This document shows, piece by piece, positions 1 to 8,149 of a DNA stretch of 64,000 bases. Positions within the stretch are counted from its first letter, which is position 1. Every line of letters begins with the position of its first letter. Below the pieces are notes generated by a model. It made no database searches. It had not been told where the DNA came from and saw only the letters and a program-made list of their open reading frames with translations. This DNA is from Candidatus Pantoea gossypiicola. Lineage in GTDB: Bacteria; Pseudomonadota; Gammaproteobacteria; Enterobacterales; Enterobacteriaceae. The DNA lies in NCBI RefSeq assembly GCF_008632075.1, contig NZ_VWVM01000002.1, positions 124,001 through 188,000 on the forward strand, in the 5' to 3' direction. The position numbers were made by a program, and so were the translations under genes.

Positions 1-579
1 CGGCAGCTGTTGCGGAATGTCCCAGCTGCTGAACACGCCGCTGACCCTCACTTTGTCGCCCACTTTAGGTGCGAACTGCTGCATCAGGGCTGAGGCGTGC
101 TGATTAATCGCCTTACCGTAATCACCAAACAGCACCTGATCGTTGAAGTCCTGATAACTCGCGCCCTTATAGACATCGCGCAGCGCCGTGCCACGAATGA
201 TTGGCCCGACCTGAATAGTGACACTGTCACCTGATTCATCCTTCACGGTCATCTTTCCGCTGCGGGAAGTGGTATTGACAGCCGTTACCTCGCCGCGAAC
301 GGAAACGCTGAAGACACAGGGATTCTCAGCCTGACTGCGATAGCCGTAGGTCTGACAGGCGCTGTCAAAGTCTTTGGCAGATTGCAGCGACGACATCAGC
401 GTCGCCAGCGGTTTCGCCTCCGCCTGGACCTGCGGCACCAGCTTCTGCTGCCAGAGCTGGTCGATGTTGGCCATCTTCGGATTGGGGGGATTTTTCAGGT
501 CAGCCAGCTCCTGCTGCGACACAATTTTGCAGCCGCCTAACAGCATGACCATCAGCGTCAGCCAGACTCTTCGTGACAT
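1..579 (-). CDS. DUF2291 family lipoprotein (3' end outside window)
   Basis: The reading frame is open from the ATG at 579 to the window edge (193 codons, no stop), so the C-terminus is missing. The N-terminus is a lipoprotein signal with lipobox LGGC (Cys17), preceded by a good ribosome site (GGGAGAAGAAG). The body resembles DUF2291 proteins, small exported lipoproteins usually encoded inside sugar or polyol ABC-transporter operons; their biochemical role is not established. It is the third gene of a minus-strand operon after the dehydrogenase and the binding protein. The missing ABC ATPase and permease genes presumably follow outside the window (inference). Confidence 0.75.
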   Translation of the reverse strand, partial: MSRRVWLTLMVMLLGGCKIVSQQELADLKNPPNPKMANIDQLWQQKLVPQVQAEAKPLATLMSSLQSAKDFDSACQTYGYRSQAENPCVFSVSVRGEVTAVNTTSRSGKMTVKDESGDSVTIQVGPIIRGTALRDVYKGASYQDFNDQVLFGDYGKAINQHASALMQQFAPKVGDKVRVSGVFSSWDIPQQLP

Positions 580-624
580 CTTCTTCTCCCTGGCACCCGC
601 TCGCGCAGGCGCGACAGCGGTTAA

Positions 625-1560
625 TTACGACTTGTAGTTAAAGTCCTGGACGCCTTTGGCGTTTTCCGGGGTAATCAGAATGCCGCGGAACATCACCCGC
701 TGTTTCTCCGGCTTCACGCCTTTCTGAATGAAGTTATCGAGATCGGTCACGCCTTCAGCGGCAATCGCCTGCGCCTGCAGCATCACCGTGGCCTTCAGCG
801 TGCCGGCTTTCACCGCATCGCGTTCATCGTTGCTGCCATCAATTCCCACCACGATGACATCGTTGCGACCGGCTGCCTTGAGCGCCGCAATGGCACCCAG
901 CGCGACCGGACCGTTACCGCAGATTACGCCTTTCACATCCGGGTGCGCCTGCAGGATGCTGTCCATAATGCGCTTACCATCGATCAGGGTGCCTTTGGCA
1001 TCCTGTCGCGCCACGCTCTGCATGTCGGGATACTGATCCAGCACCTGATGGAACGATTTTGAGCGAGTCACACAGTTGTTGTCGGCCAGGTTACAGGCCA
1101 GCTCGGCGTATTTGCCCTTTTCCCCCATCTTTTCGACAAAGACGTTGGCCACATCTGAACCTGCCTGGAAGTTGTTGTGGGTAATCTGCGCCAGCGCCAC
1201 GTCATCTACCGGAATTTCACGGTTGATCAGCACCACCGGAATGCCGGCATCTTTGGCTTTTTTGATCGCCGCCACGCTGGCGGTGGAGTCGGCGTTATCC
1301 AGCACGATACCCTGCACTTTCTTACCAATAGCGGCATCGATCAGTTCGCTCTGCTTCTTCACATCTTCGCCGTGCGATAGCACCGTAGTTTTGTAGCCCA
1401 GCGACTGCGCTTTGAGATCGGCACCTTTGGCTTCAGAGGCGTAGTAGGGATTATCGAGTGAGTTAACCAGAATCATAATGGTGCCTTTTTCGGCGGCAAA
1501 CACCGCCTGAGAGACCAGGCAGGCAGCCACGGCACTACACAGCAGGGTACGGTTTTTCAT
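625..1560 (-). CDS. Periplasmic sugar/polyol-binding protein (RbsB-like)
   Basis: A 311-residue type I periplasmic binding protein of the ribose-binding family. The start is the ATG at 1560 (MKNRTLLCSA), followed by a Sec signal peptide ending near AVFAAEK. The mature part has the family features: an ILVNSLDNPYY opening, a GIVLDNADS strand, a VGIDGS hinge segment near residue 240 and a conserved C-terminal lobe. It should capture a sugar or polyol for an ABC importer whose other subunits lie outside the window. The gene sits 55 bp after the SDR dehydrogenase and 45 bp before the DUF2291 gene, so the three are probably co-transcribed. The dehydrogenase next door suggests a tetritol or related polyol rather than ribose (inference). 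Confidence 0.8.
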   Translation of the reverse strand: MKNRTLLCSAVAACLVSQAVFAAEKGTIMILVNSLDNPYYASEAKGADLKAQSLGYKTTVLSHGEDVKKQSELIDAAIGKKVQGIVLDNADSTASVAAIKKAKDAGIPVVLINREIPVDDVALAQITHNNFQAGSDVANVFVEKMGEKGKYAELACNLADNNCVTRSKSFHQVLDQYPDMQSVARQDAKGTLIDGKRIMDSILQAHPDVKGVICGNGPVALGAIAALKAAGRNDVIVVGIDGSNDERDAVKAGTLKATVMLQAQAIAAEGVTDLDNFIQKGVKPEKQRVMFRGILITPENAKGVQDFNYKS

Positions 1561-1615
1561 GATGTTCTCTCTTATCGTTATGGCAGGGGATGAAGTTCCG
1601 GGTGTTGGATTGGCC

Positions 1616-2413
1616 TTACCAGATGGTGAAGCCACCATCGATCATCAAATCGGCACCGGTAATCATGTCGCTACCGTTGCTGGCGAAGAACAGCACGGCG
1701 GCGGCGATCTCATCGGTATAGGCAAAGCGCCCCAGCGGAATCAGCTTTTTCATCTGCTCGCCTTTCTCGCCGCGCCAGGCTTTCTCACCCATCGGCGTAA
1801 GCACCACGGTGGGCGACAGGGTATTCACGTTGATGCGATGCGGAGCAAACTCTTTAGCCATCACTTTGGTCATGCCCAGCAGGCCCGCTTTGGCGGAGGT
1901 ATAGGCGACATGGTTATCGATGGCGATGGACGCCGCCTGGGAGGCGATATTAATAATCTTGCCGCCCGCACCGGCACGAATCATCAGCCGTGCGGCCGCC
2001 TGCGAGCAGAGGAAAGGCCCGGTGAGGTTCACCGCGATCTGCTTCTGCCACTCGGCAAAATCAGTCTCAATTACCGGCTGCAGCATCACGTAGCCTGCGC
2101 AGTTGACCAGAATATCGATGCGGCCATAGTGGGAAACCACCGCGTCAAACGCCTTTTCCACCGACGCGGACTCGGTGACATCACAGCAGACAAACTGCAC
2201 CCGATCGGCTGCGAAGTCCGCCTGCAGACTGGCAACTTTCTCCGCTTCAAACGGCGGATAGAGCAGTGCCAGACGCGCGCCCTTCTCCAGCAGCATGCCA
2301 TTGGTCGCCATGGCGATGCCGCCCAGTCCGCCGGTCACCACCGCCACCTTACCGGCCAGATTCATTGCGGTATCCACGCCGTAGCGCAGGTTTACGTCAT
2401 ATTCACTACTCAT
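1616..2413 (-). CDS. SDR family dehydrogenase, D-threitol dehydrogenase-like (GolD/DthD group)
   Basis: A 265-residue short-chain dehydrogenase. It has a Rossmann motif near the N-terminus (VTGGLGGI), the NCAGY strand (NAG motif), and the catalytic Ser, Tyr and Lys of YTSAK. The C-terminal stretch from SPTVVLTPMGEKAW to IDGGFTIW closely resembles the GolD/D-threitol dehydrogenase group, so an NAD-dependent polyol oxidation is likely. I chose the ATG at 2413 because GGGGGAAGAG lies just upstream; a longer frame reaching 2623 has no such signal and its extension is not SDR-like. It is the first gene of a minus-strand operon with the binding protein and DUF2291 lipoprotein, divergent from a DeoR regulator. 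Confidence 0.8.
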   Translation of the reverse strand: MSSEYDVNLRYGVDTAMNLAGKVAVVTGGLGGIAMATNGMLLEKGARLALLYPPFEAEKVASLQADFAADRVQFVCCDVTESASVEKAFDAVVSHYGRIDILVNCAGYVMLQPVIETDFAEWQKQIAVNLTGPFLCSQAAARLMIRAGAGGKIINIASQAASIAIDNHVAYTSAKAGLLGMTKVMAKEFAPHRINVNTLSPTVVLTPMGEKAWRGEKGEQMKKLIPLGRFAYTDEIAAAVLFFASNGSDMITGADLMIDGGFTIW

Positions 2414-2764
2414 CCCACTCTTCCCCCTGATTTTTGCTGATACGAACGATCCAATCATTTTCGAACAAAAATATAAGCTATCGAAAAGAAATGATATGTG
2501 GAGCAGATCAAATTTCGACCATCTGCTGTTCAAAGCGTCATATCTGATTGAAAAGACGTGATCTGGCTTCCAGTACCGAAATAAAGCTGTCCTGCTGCAA
2601 TCGGGAAAGCCTGAGAGATTCAATAACCTGCTGATTATTTATTTTCGTTCGAAAACGACAGGTCTGTCAGGTCATCTCGCATTCATAAAAATGGCGCGTT
2701 AAACTCAGCCACAGAGACCTTGTTCGCCCAAGCCATCAGGTTACTGAAAAAGGGAGCATTTCGA
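2414..2764. promoter_or_regulatory. Divergent promoter region with inverted TTTTCGAAC elements
   Basis: This AT-rich region lies between the dehydrogenase operon (minus) and the DeoR-type regulator (plus). The 9-mer TTTTCGAAC at 2458-2466 recurs exactly in inverted orientation (GTTCGAAAA) at 2647-2655, and a related TCGAAAA lies at 2481-2487. Paired elements on both sides of a divergent promoter are typical operators for a locally encoded repressor. I cannot place the -10/-35 boxes with confidence. Confidence 0.4.
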
Positions 2765-3577
2765 TTGAAAAGCAAAAGTGAGCAGTTCGCTGACATGCAG
2801 CAACGCCGCGAGAAAATTCTGGAGATGATCCGTGAGGATGGTACGGTCACGGTCAAAGCGCTGACCGAGACCTTTGGACTGACCGAAGCCACATTACGCA
2901 GCGATCTGCGCATGCTGCAAAAACAGGGGTTTGTGCAGCGCTACCACGGTGGCGCAACGCTGATGACGGGCAAGCAGAATACCGGCGCGATGCTGCTGGA
3001 GCGGCAGATCCATCTGGAAGAGAAAGAGGCAATTGGCCGACTGGCGGCGCAGCATATCGAAAATGGCGACACGGTGATTTTCGATTCCGGTACTACCACT
3101 ACCGCGATTACCGACGCCATCAGCCACATCCGCCGTTTGTCCGTGGTGACCACGGCGGTCAATATCGCCCTGAAACTGGGCGGCGAGCCGGGTATCAACA
3201 TCCTGCTGACCGGCGGCACCTTTAAGTTTCCGACGCTCTCCACCTCGGGCGAGAAAGCGGCCAGCTTTTTCGAAAATGTGCTGGCCGAAAAACTCTTTCT
3301 GGCCACCGCCTGCATCTCACCGCGTCTGGGCCTGAGCTTCCCCAGCGAAACGGACATCAAGGTAAAACTGGCGATGATCAAATCCGCCAGCACGGTTTAC
3401 GTGGTGGCAGACTCCAGCAAAATCGACAAGGTGTCTATGTTCGCGCTGCCCTGTGACTGGAGCAACATCCACTACCTGATTACCGACAGCGGCATCAGCC
3501 CCGCGCAGGTCAAAGCGTTTGAGGCCCTGGGCGTGAAAGTGCTGGTGGCCCCGCTGCCGCTGAAGCGGGCGATGTAA
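2765..3577 (+). CDS. DeoR/GlpR-family transcriptional regulator
   Basis: A 270-residue regulator. The N-terminal winged helix-turn-helix (QRREKILEMI to VQRYHGGA, about residues 12-62) is the DeoR signature. The C-terminal sugar-phosphate sensor domain contains the expected IFDSGTTT and VADSSKI segments. I prefer the TTG at 2765, which has AGGGAG eight bases upstream; the ATG at 2795 is an alternative and would trim ten residues, and an earlier TTG at 2720 has no clear ribosome site. It is divergent from the polyol dehydrogenase operon and is probably its repressor, released by a phosphorylated intermediate (family-based inference). Confidence 0.8.
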   Translation: MKSKSEQFADMQQRREKILEMIREDGTVTVKALTETFGLTEATLRSDLRMLQKQGFVQRYHGGATLMTGKQNTGAMLLERQIHLEEKEAIGRLAAQHIENGDTVIFDSGTTTTAITDAISHIRRLSVVTTAVNIALKLGGEPGINILLTGGTFKFPTLSTSGEKAASFFENVLAEKLFLATACISPRLGLSFPSETDIKVKLAMIKSASTVYVVADSSKIDKVSMFALPCDWSNIHYLITDSGISPAQVKAFEALGVKVLVAPLPLKRAM

Positions 3578-3669
3578 TTGAACTTCCGTACCGAAGTGCC
3601 GTGATTGATTTCAGGCACTGAGAAACGAGAATTTCAGGCGCAGGAAAGCGCGGGCATTGCCGCAAACCC

Positions 3670-4715
3670 GCACCATTGCCAGCCGTGCAGGGTTGGCCTG
3701 CCTGAAGAGCAAAGTGTGCGAGCCAGGGATGGCGAGCCCAGTCCGCAGGGATGCGGGATTCCTTTGCGATCAGGCAGGCTTTTCCTGCACGACGCACCGT
3801 ACTTCCTGCACGACGCACCGGCTCTTCAAACCCTTCCTGCCTTCTCACCCAGACCTGCCTGCACCTGATTCCAGACCCGCTCACGCAAAAAACCGCACTA
3901 TTGCCAACAGTGCAGGAATGGCCTGCCTGAAGAGCAAAGTGTGCGAGCCAGGGATGGCGAGCCCAGTCCGCAGGGATGCGGGATTCCTTTGCGATCAGGC
4001 AGGCTTTTCCTGCACGACGCAACGTACTTCCTGCACGACGCACCGGCTCTTCAAACCCTTCCTGCCTTCTTACCCAGACCTGCCTGCACCTTATTCCAGA
4101 CCCGCTTTCGCAAAACGTCCGCACCATCGCCAGCCGTGCAGGAATGGCCTGCCTGAAGAGCAAAGTGTGCGAGCCAGGGATGGCGAGCCCAGTCCGCAGG
4201 GATGCGGGGTTCCTTTGCGATCAGGCAGGCTTTTCCTGCACGACGCACCGTACTTCCTGCACGACGCACCGGCTCTTCAAACCCTTCCTGCCTTCTTACC
4301 CAGACCTGCCTGCACCTGATTCCAGACCCGCTCACGCAAAACCCCGCACTATTGCCAGCCGTGCAGGGTTGGCCTGCCTGAAGAGCAAAGTGTGCGAGCC
4401 AGGGATGGCGAGCCCAGTCCGCAGGGATGCGGGGTTCCTTTGCGATCAGGCAGGCTTTTCCTGCACGACGCACCGACTCTTCAAACCCTTCCTGCCTTCT
4501 CACCCAGACCTACCTGCACCTGATTCCAGACCCGCTCACGCAAAACCCCGCACCATTGCCAGCCGTGCAGGGTTGGCCTGCCTGAAAAGCAAAGTGTGCG
4601 AGCCAGGGATGGCGAGCCCAGTCCGCAGGGATGCGGGATTCCTTTGCGATCAGGCAGGCTTTTCCTGCACGACGCACCGTACTTCCTGCACGACGCACCC
4701 GACTTCCTGCACATC
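3670..4715 (+). repeat. Tandem array of five ~225 bp units, each with two GGGA-loop hairpins
   Basis: Units begin at 3670, 3895, 4121, 4346 and 4550, giving periods of 225, 226, 225 and 204 bp; the fourth lacks one internal ~21 bp copy of CTTCCTGCACGACGCACC. In every unit two perfect short hairpins occur on the plus strand, GCCA-GGGA-TGGC and CGCA-GGGA-TGCG, at 3722/3744, 3947/3969, 4173/4195, 4398/4420 and 4602/4624. They are enclosed by a longer inverted repeat, GCCTGCCTGA plus GCAAAG pairing with CTTTGC plus TCAGGCAGGC, so each unit can fold as a stem with two small arms. Long frames across the array change with the 226 bp unit and look like by-products of repetition. The loops match the CARGGAUG core known for CsrA/RsmA sites. 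The array lies downstream of the deoR-type gene and converges on cobA. Confidence 0.85.
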
Positions 4716-5531
4716 GCATCGGCTCACCGTCACATCATCCCGCACCTGCAAATCCGCCCGATAGAACCGCACGACCTCACCTACCACAAGCAGCGACGGC
4801 GAAACCGGCTTTTCCTGCGCCACCGTCTCCGCCAGCCCTCCCAGCGTGGTAATCAACACCCGCTGATCCGGACGGGTGCCGTTCTCAATAATCGCCACCG
4901 GCGTCCCGGCATCGCGCCCCTGCGCCTGCAACTGCGTACTGATCGACGCACTCCAGCTCAATCCCATATAGAACACCAGCGTCTGATTCACCGCCGCCAG
5001 TGCGACTGCATCCAGCTGCGGCTCGCCACTCCGGCCATGGCCGGTAATCAACCGCAACGACTGCGCACAGTTCCGATGCGTCAGCGGAATCCCGCTGGCC
5101 GCCGCACAGCCCACCGCCGCTGTAATGCCCGGTACCACCTCACAGCGGATCCCGGCCTGCTGCAGACTCACCATCTCCTCGCCACCGCGCCCAAAAATAA
5201 AGGGATCGCCCCCCTTCAGCCGGATCACATTCCGCCCGTTGCGAGCCAGATCCACCAGCAGCTGATTAATCTGCGCCTGCTTCAGCCCGTGCTTCCCCGG
5301 CTGCTTACCCACGTCAATGCATAACGCGCTCTCCGGCACTTCAGCCATCACCGCTTCACTCACCAGCCGGTCATACACCACCACGTCAGCCCGCTGCAGC
5401 AACCGCAACGCCTTCACCGTCAGCAACTCCACATCACCCGGGCCTGCGCCCACCAGCCACACCACACCCTGCTGCTTTGCCACACCGACCGGGGCCAGTA
5501 ACTTATCCAGAGAATCAATCGCTCGCGTCAT
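4650..5531 (-). CDS. cobA: Uroporphyrinogen-III C-methyltransferase with a repeat-derived C-terminal tail
   Basis: A 293-residue SUMT, which uses S-adenosylmethionine to make precorrin-2, the siroheme precursor needed by the nitrite reductase encoded upstream. Seen: the GAGPGD motif, VVYDRLVS, the RLKGGDPFIFGRGGEE block, VVPGITAA, and PLTHR. The start follows nasA directly. The ATG at 5531 has GGAGG four bases upstream; the ATG at 5534, overlapping the nasA stop, is also possible. The last ~20 codons and the stop lie within the repeat array, giving a repetitive CVVQEV-type tail not expected for the family, whose core ends near VVGEVVRFY. It is the final gene of the nas operon. Confidence 0.88.
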   Translation of the reverse strand: MTRAIDSLDKLLAPVGVAKQQGVVWLVGAGPGDVELLTVKALRLLQRADVVVYDRLVSEAVMAEVPESALCIDVGKQPGKHGLKQAQINQLLVDLARNGRNVIRLKGGDPFIFGRGGEEMVSLQQAGIRCEVVPGITAAVGCAAASGIPLTHRNCAQSLRLITGHGRSGEPQLDAVALAAVNQTLVFYMGLSWSASISTQLQAQGRDAGTPVAIIENGTRPDQRVLITTLGGLAETVAQEKPVSPSLLVVGEVVRFYRADLQVRDDVTVSRCDVQEVGCVVQEVRCVVQEKPA

Positions 5532-8149
5532 CATTCCTCCACAACCACGTCGGACAGCAACAACTGCTTCAGCTCCGGAATACAGGAGCCACACTGCGTG
5601 CCGCACTTCAGCTTCCGGCCCAGCGCCTGAGTGGTACGACACCCCTGCGCCACCGCCTGCAAAATTGTCTGCTCGCCCACCCCCATACAGCTACAGATAA
5701 TCCGGCCTGCTGCGCTGCGCTGCATCGCCTGACCCGCCAGCACGCTGTGCCGCCCGGCAGCGTCCTGCGGCGCATCCGCAAAGACCGCCGCGACAAATGC
5801 ACTATCAATCGATGGCAACATGGATCCGGCATAAAACGCCAGCTGTAACTCGCCATCACGCCATGCCAGCAGCCGGTAATCATTGCCGCTGCCAGTGGCG
5901 AGCTGCAGATCCAGGCCTGACAAATCGACATGCTCCGCCAGCCACACCTGCGGTAATCCATCGCCTGCGACCGCATAGCGCTGCGCCGCCGGATAGGGTA
6001 CGCGCGACCAGTAACGCAAGCCTGCGGGCCGCTCAATCCCGCGCTGCCACAGCCAGCCCTGCCAGCTCACCGCCAGCGACAGAATCCGCACCGGCGTCTG
6101 CTTCAGCGCAGGCTGCCCTGAAAACGGACAGGCGCGGGCGGCGACCAGCATATCGACGTGACTCTGCTGACTGAACTGCCGGTTCCAGTGCATCGGCACA
6201 AACAGCTCGCCGCGCCGCATCCCGGCATCAGTGCGCACCCGCGCACTGATCCAGCCCTGCACCGACTGCACCCGTGCCAGACCGCCCTCCGTCACGCCAT
6301 ATTGCGCGGCGTCAGCGGGATGCAGCGCCACAAACGGCTCATCACAATGCTGCATCAGACGCGGCACCAGCCCGGTGCGCGTCATGGTATGCCACTGATC
6401 GCGCACCCGACCGCTGTTCATCAAGAGCGGATAAGCCGCATCACGCCGGGTTAAGGCGGGCGTGGCCGGGACCAGCAGCCGGGCTTTCCCGTCCGGGTGA
6501 AAAAAGCGGCGATCGCCAAACAACCGCGCACAGCCCTGCGGATGAGCAGCATTTACCGGCCACTGAACCGGACGCAGCGCATCCCATTCGGCCTGGCTCA
6601 ACTGCGCCAGCCCGCTGATATCAAACGCCCGCTGACCGCCGTTCTCAAACCCCGACAGCGCCGCATGTTCGCAGAAAATCTCCGACGGATGCTGCCAGTT
6701 AAATCCCTCACGGAACCCTAACCGCTGCGCCACCTGCGCCAGCAGCCACCAGTCAGGCCGGGTATCACCTGGTGCGGCGGCAAAGGCGCGCTGCCGCGAA
6801 ATACGTCGCTCTGAATTGGTGACTGTGCCGTTCTTCTCGCCCCAGCCCTGGGCGGGCAGCAGAATATCGGCAAAAGCGCTGGTATCAGTCTGCGCCATCA
6901 CATCCGAGACAATGACCAGCGGACAGGCCGCCAGCGCCTGCGCCACACGGTTTCCCTCCGGCATCGATACCGCCGGATTCGTGCCCATAATCCATACCGC
7001 CTTCACCTCACCTTCGGCAATCGCGCTGAAGAGATCCAGCGCGGTCAGCCCCGGCTGGCGGGCCATCGCCGGACTGCGCCAGAAACGCTGCACCCGATCG
7101 CAATCCTCGTCTGTAAAATTCATGTGCGCCGCCAGCTGGTTCGCCAGACCGCCCACTTCGCGACCGCCCATGGCATTTGGCTGTCCGGTCAGCGAAAAAG
7201 GCCCGCAGCCCGCACGGCCTATTTTGCCCGTCAGGAGATGCAGATTCAGAATCGCCTGGTTATTATCGCTGCCGGTGGTTGACTGATTGATCCCCATGCA
7301 CCACAGCGTCAGCACCCGATCGTGCTGGCTGAACAGCCGGAAAAAGTGCGTCACCTGCTGTTCCGTTAAATCACAGGTCTCTGCGACCCGCGCCACATCC
7401 CACTGCGCGGCGGCGGCCAGGGTTTCACTCACGCCATTCAGGTGCGGCAGCATGCTGCTATCAAGGCCATCCTGCTGCGCCAGCCAGTGCAACAGACCGG
7501 AAAGCAGCGCCGCATCACTGCCGGGACGCAGCGGCAGATGCAGATCGGCCTGATCGCAACTGGCCGTGCGGCGTGGATCGATAACGACTATGCGCATCGC
7601 CGGTCGCTGCTGCTTCGCCTGCATCAGCCGCTGCCAGACTACCGGATGCGCCCAGGCGGCATTGGACCCTACCAGCAGTACCAGATCCGCCTGTTCCAGA
7701 TCGTCATAACAGCAGGGCACCGCATCCGCTCCCAGCGCCCGCTTATAGCCGACTACGGCTGATGCCATACAGAGCCTCGAATTGGTATCAATATTGGCGG
7801 CACCGATATAGCCCTTCATCAGCTTATTGGCAACGTAGTAATCCTCGGTCAGCAACTGCCCGGAGCCATAAAACGCCACCGCCTGCGGACCATATTGATC
7901 GATCACCGCACGCAATCCCGCCGCTGCCGCATCCAGCGCCGCATCAAGGCTGACCGGCTGGCCGTTAACCTGAGCGGTAAGAAGACGCCCCTGTGGCGTC
8001 AGCGTCTCGCCCAGCGCCGCGCCCTTAACGCACAACCGGCCTGCGTTAGCGGGATGGTGCGGATCGCCAGTCACCGTTGCCTGATGATTACCCTGCGACG
8101 TGACGCAGACGCCACAGCCAACGCCGCAATAGGGACAGGTGCTGTTCAT
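5531..8149 (-). CDS. nasA: Assimilatory nitrate reductase catalytic subunit
   Basis: An 872-residue molybdenum enzyme that reduces nitrate to nitrite in the cytoplasm. The N-terminal [4Fe-4S] site uses C5, C8, C12 and C40 (CPYCGVGC ... GRLCVKG). The molybdopterin-binding core follows, with MGTNPAVSMPEGNRV and the MNSGRVRDQWHTMTRTG segment of the MGD-binding C-terminal domain. The last ~60 residues form a BFD-like [2Fe-2S] domain (CSC ... KCGTQCGSC). This layout is that of Klebsiella NasA rather than respiratory NapA or NarG. The start overlaps the stop of nasB by four bases and cobA follows immediately, which indicates translational coupling. Confidence 0.93.
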   Translation of the reverse strand: MNSTCPYCGVGCGVCVTSQGNHQATVTGDPHHPANAGRLCVKGAALGETLTPQGRLLTAQVNGQPVSLDAALDAAAAGLRAVIDQYGPQAVAFYGSGQLLTEDYYVANKLMKGYIGAANIDTNSRLCMASAVVGYKRALGADAVPCCYDDLEQADLVLLVGSNAAWAHPVVWQRLMQAKQQRPAMRIVVIDPRRTASCDQADLHLPLRPGSDAALLSGLLHWLAQQDGLDSSMLPHLNGVSETLAAAAQWDVARVAETCDLTEQQVTHFFRLFSQHDRVLTLWCMGINQSTTGSDNNQAILNLHLLTGKIGRAGCGPFSLTGQPNAMGGREVGGLANQLAAHMNFTDEDCDRVQRFWRSPAMARQPGLTALDLFSAIAEGEVKAVWIMGTNPAVSMPEGNRVAQALAACPLVIVSDVMAQTDTSAFADILLPAQGWGEKNGTVTNSERRISRQRAFAAAPGDTRPDWWLLAQVAQRLGFREGFNWQHPSEIFCEHAALSGFENGGQRAFDISGLAQLSQAEWDALRPVQWPVNAAHPQGCARLFGDRRFFHPDGKARLLVPATPALTRRDAAYPLLMNSGRVRDQWHTMTRTGLVPRLMQHCDEPFVALHPADAAQYGVTEGGLARVQSVQGWISARVRTDAGMRRGELFVPMHWNRQFSQQSHVDMLVAARACPFSGQPALKQTPVRILSLAVSWQGWLWQRGIERPAGLRYWSRVPYPAAQRYAVAGDGLPQVWLAEHVDLSGLDLQLATGSGNDYRLLAWRDGELQLAFYAGSMLPSIDSAFVAAVFADAPQDAAGRHSVLAGQAMQRSAAGRIICSCMGVGEQTILQAVAQGCRTTQALGRKLKCGTQCGSCIPELKQLLLSDVVVEE

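Noticed and set aside
1559-2440. Long plus-strand frame opposite the SDR gene
   Set aside because: It is antisense to a clear dehydrogenase and His/Gly-rich in the way of codon-bias shadows; other long frames opposite nasA, nasB and vgrG were dismissed for the same reason.
3670-4715. CRISPR array
   Set aside because: Units are ~225 bp with no unique spacers and no cas genes nearby.
3657-4764. Long plus-strand and minus-strand open frames across the repeat array, with repeated peptides
   Set aside because: The unit length is near a multiple of three, so any stop-free unit gives a long frame automatically. Frames break at the 226 bp unit, lack ribosome sites, and both strands are open. The hairpins explain the conservation better.
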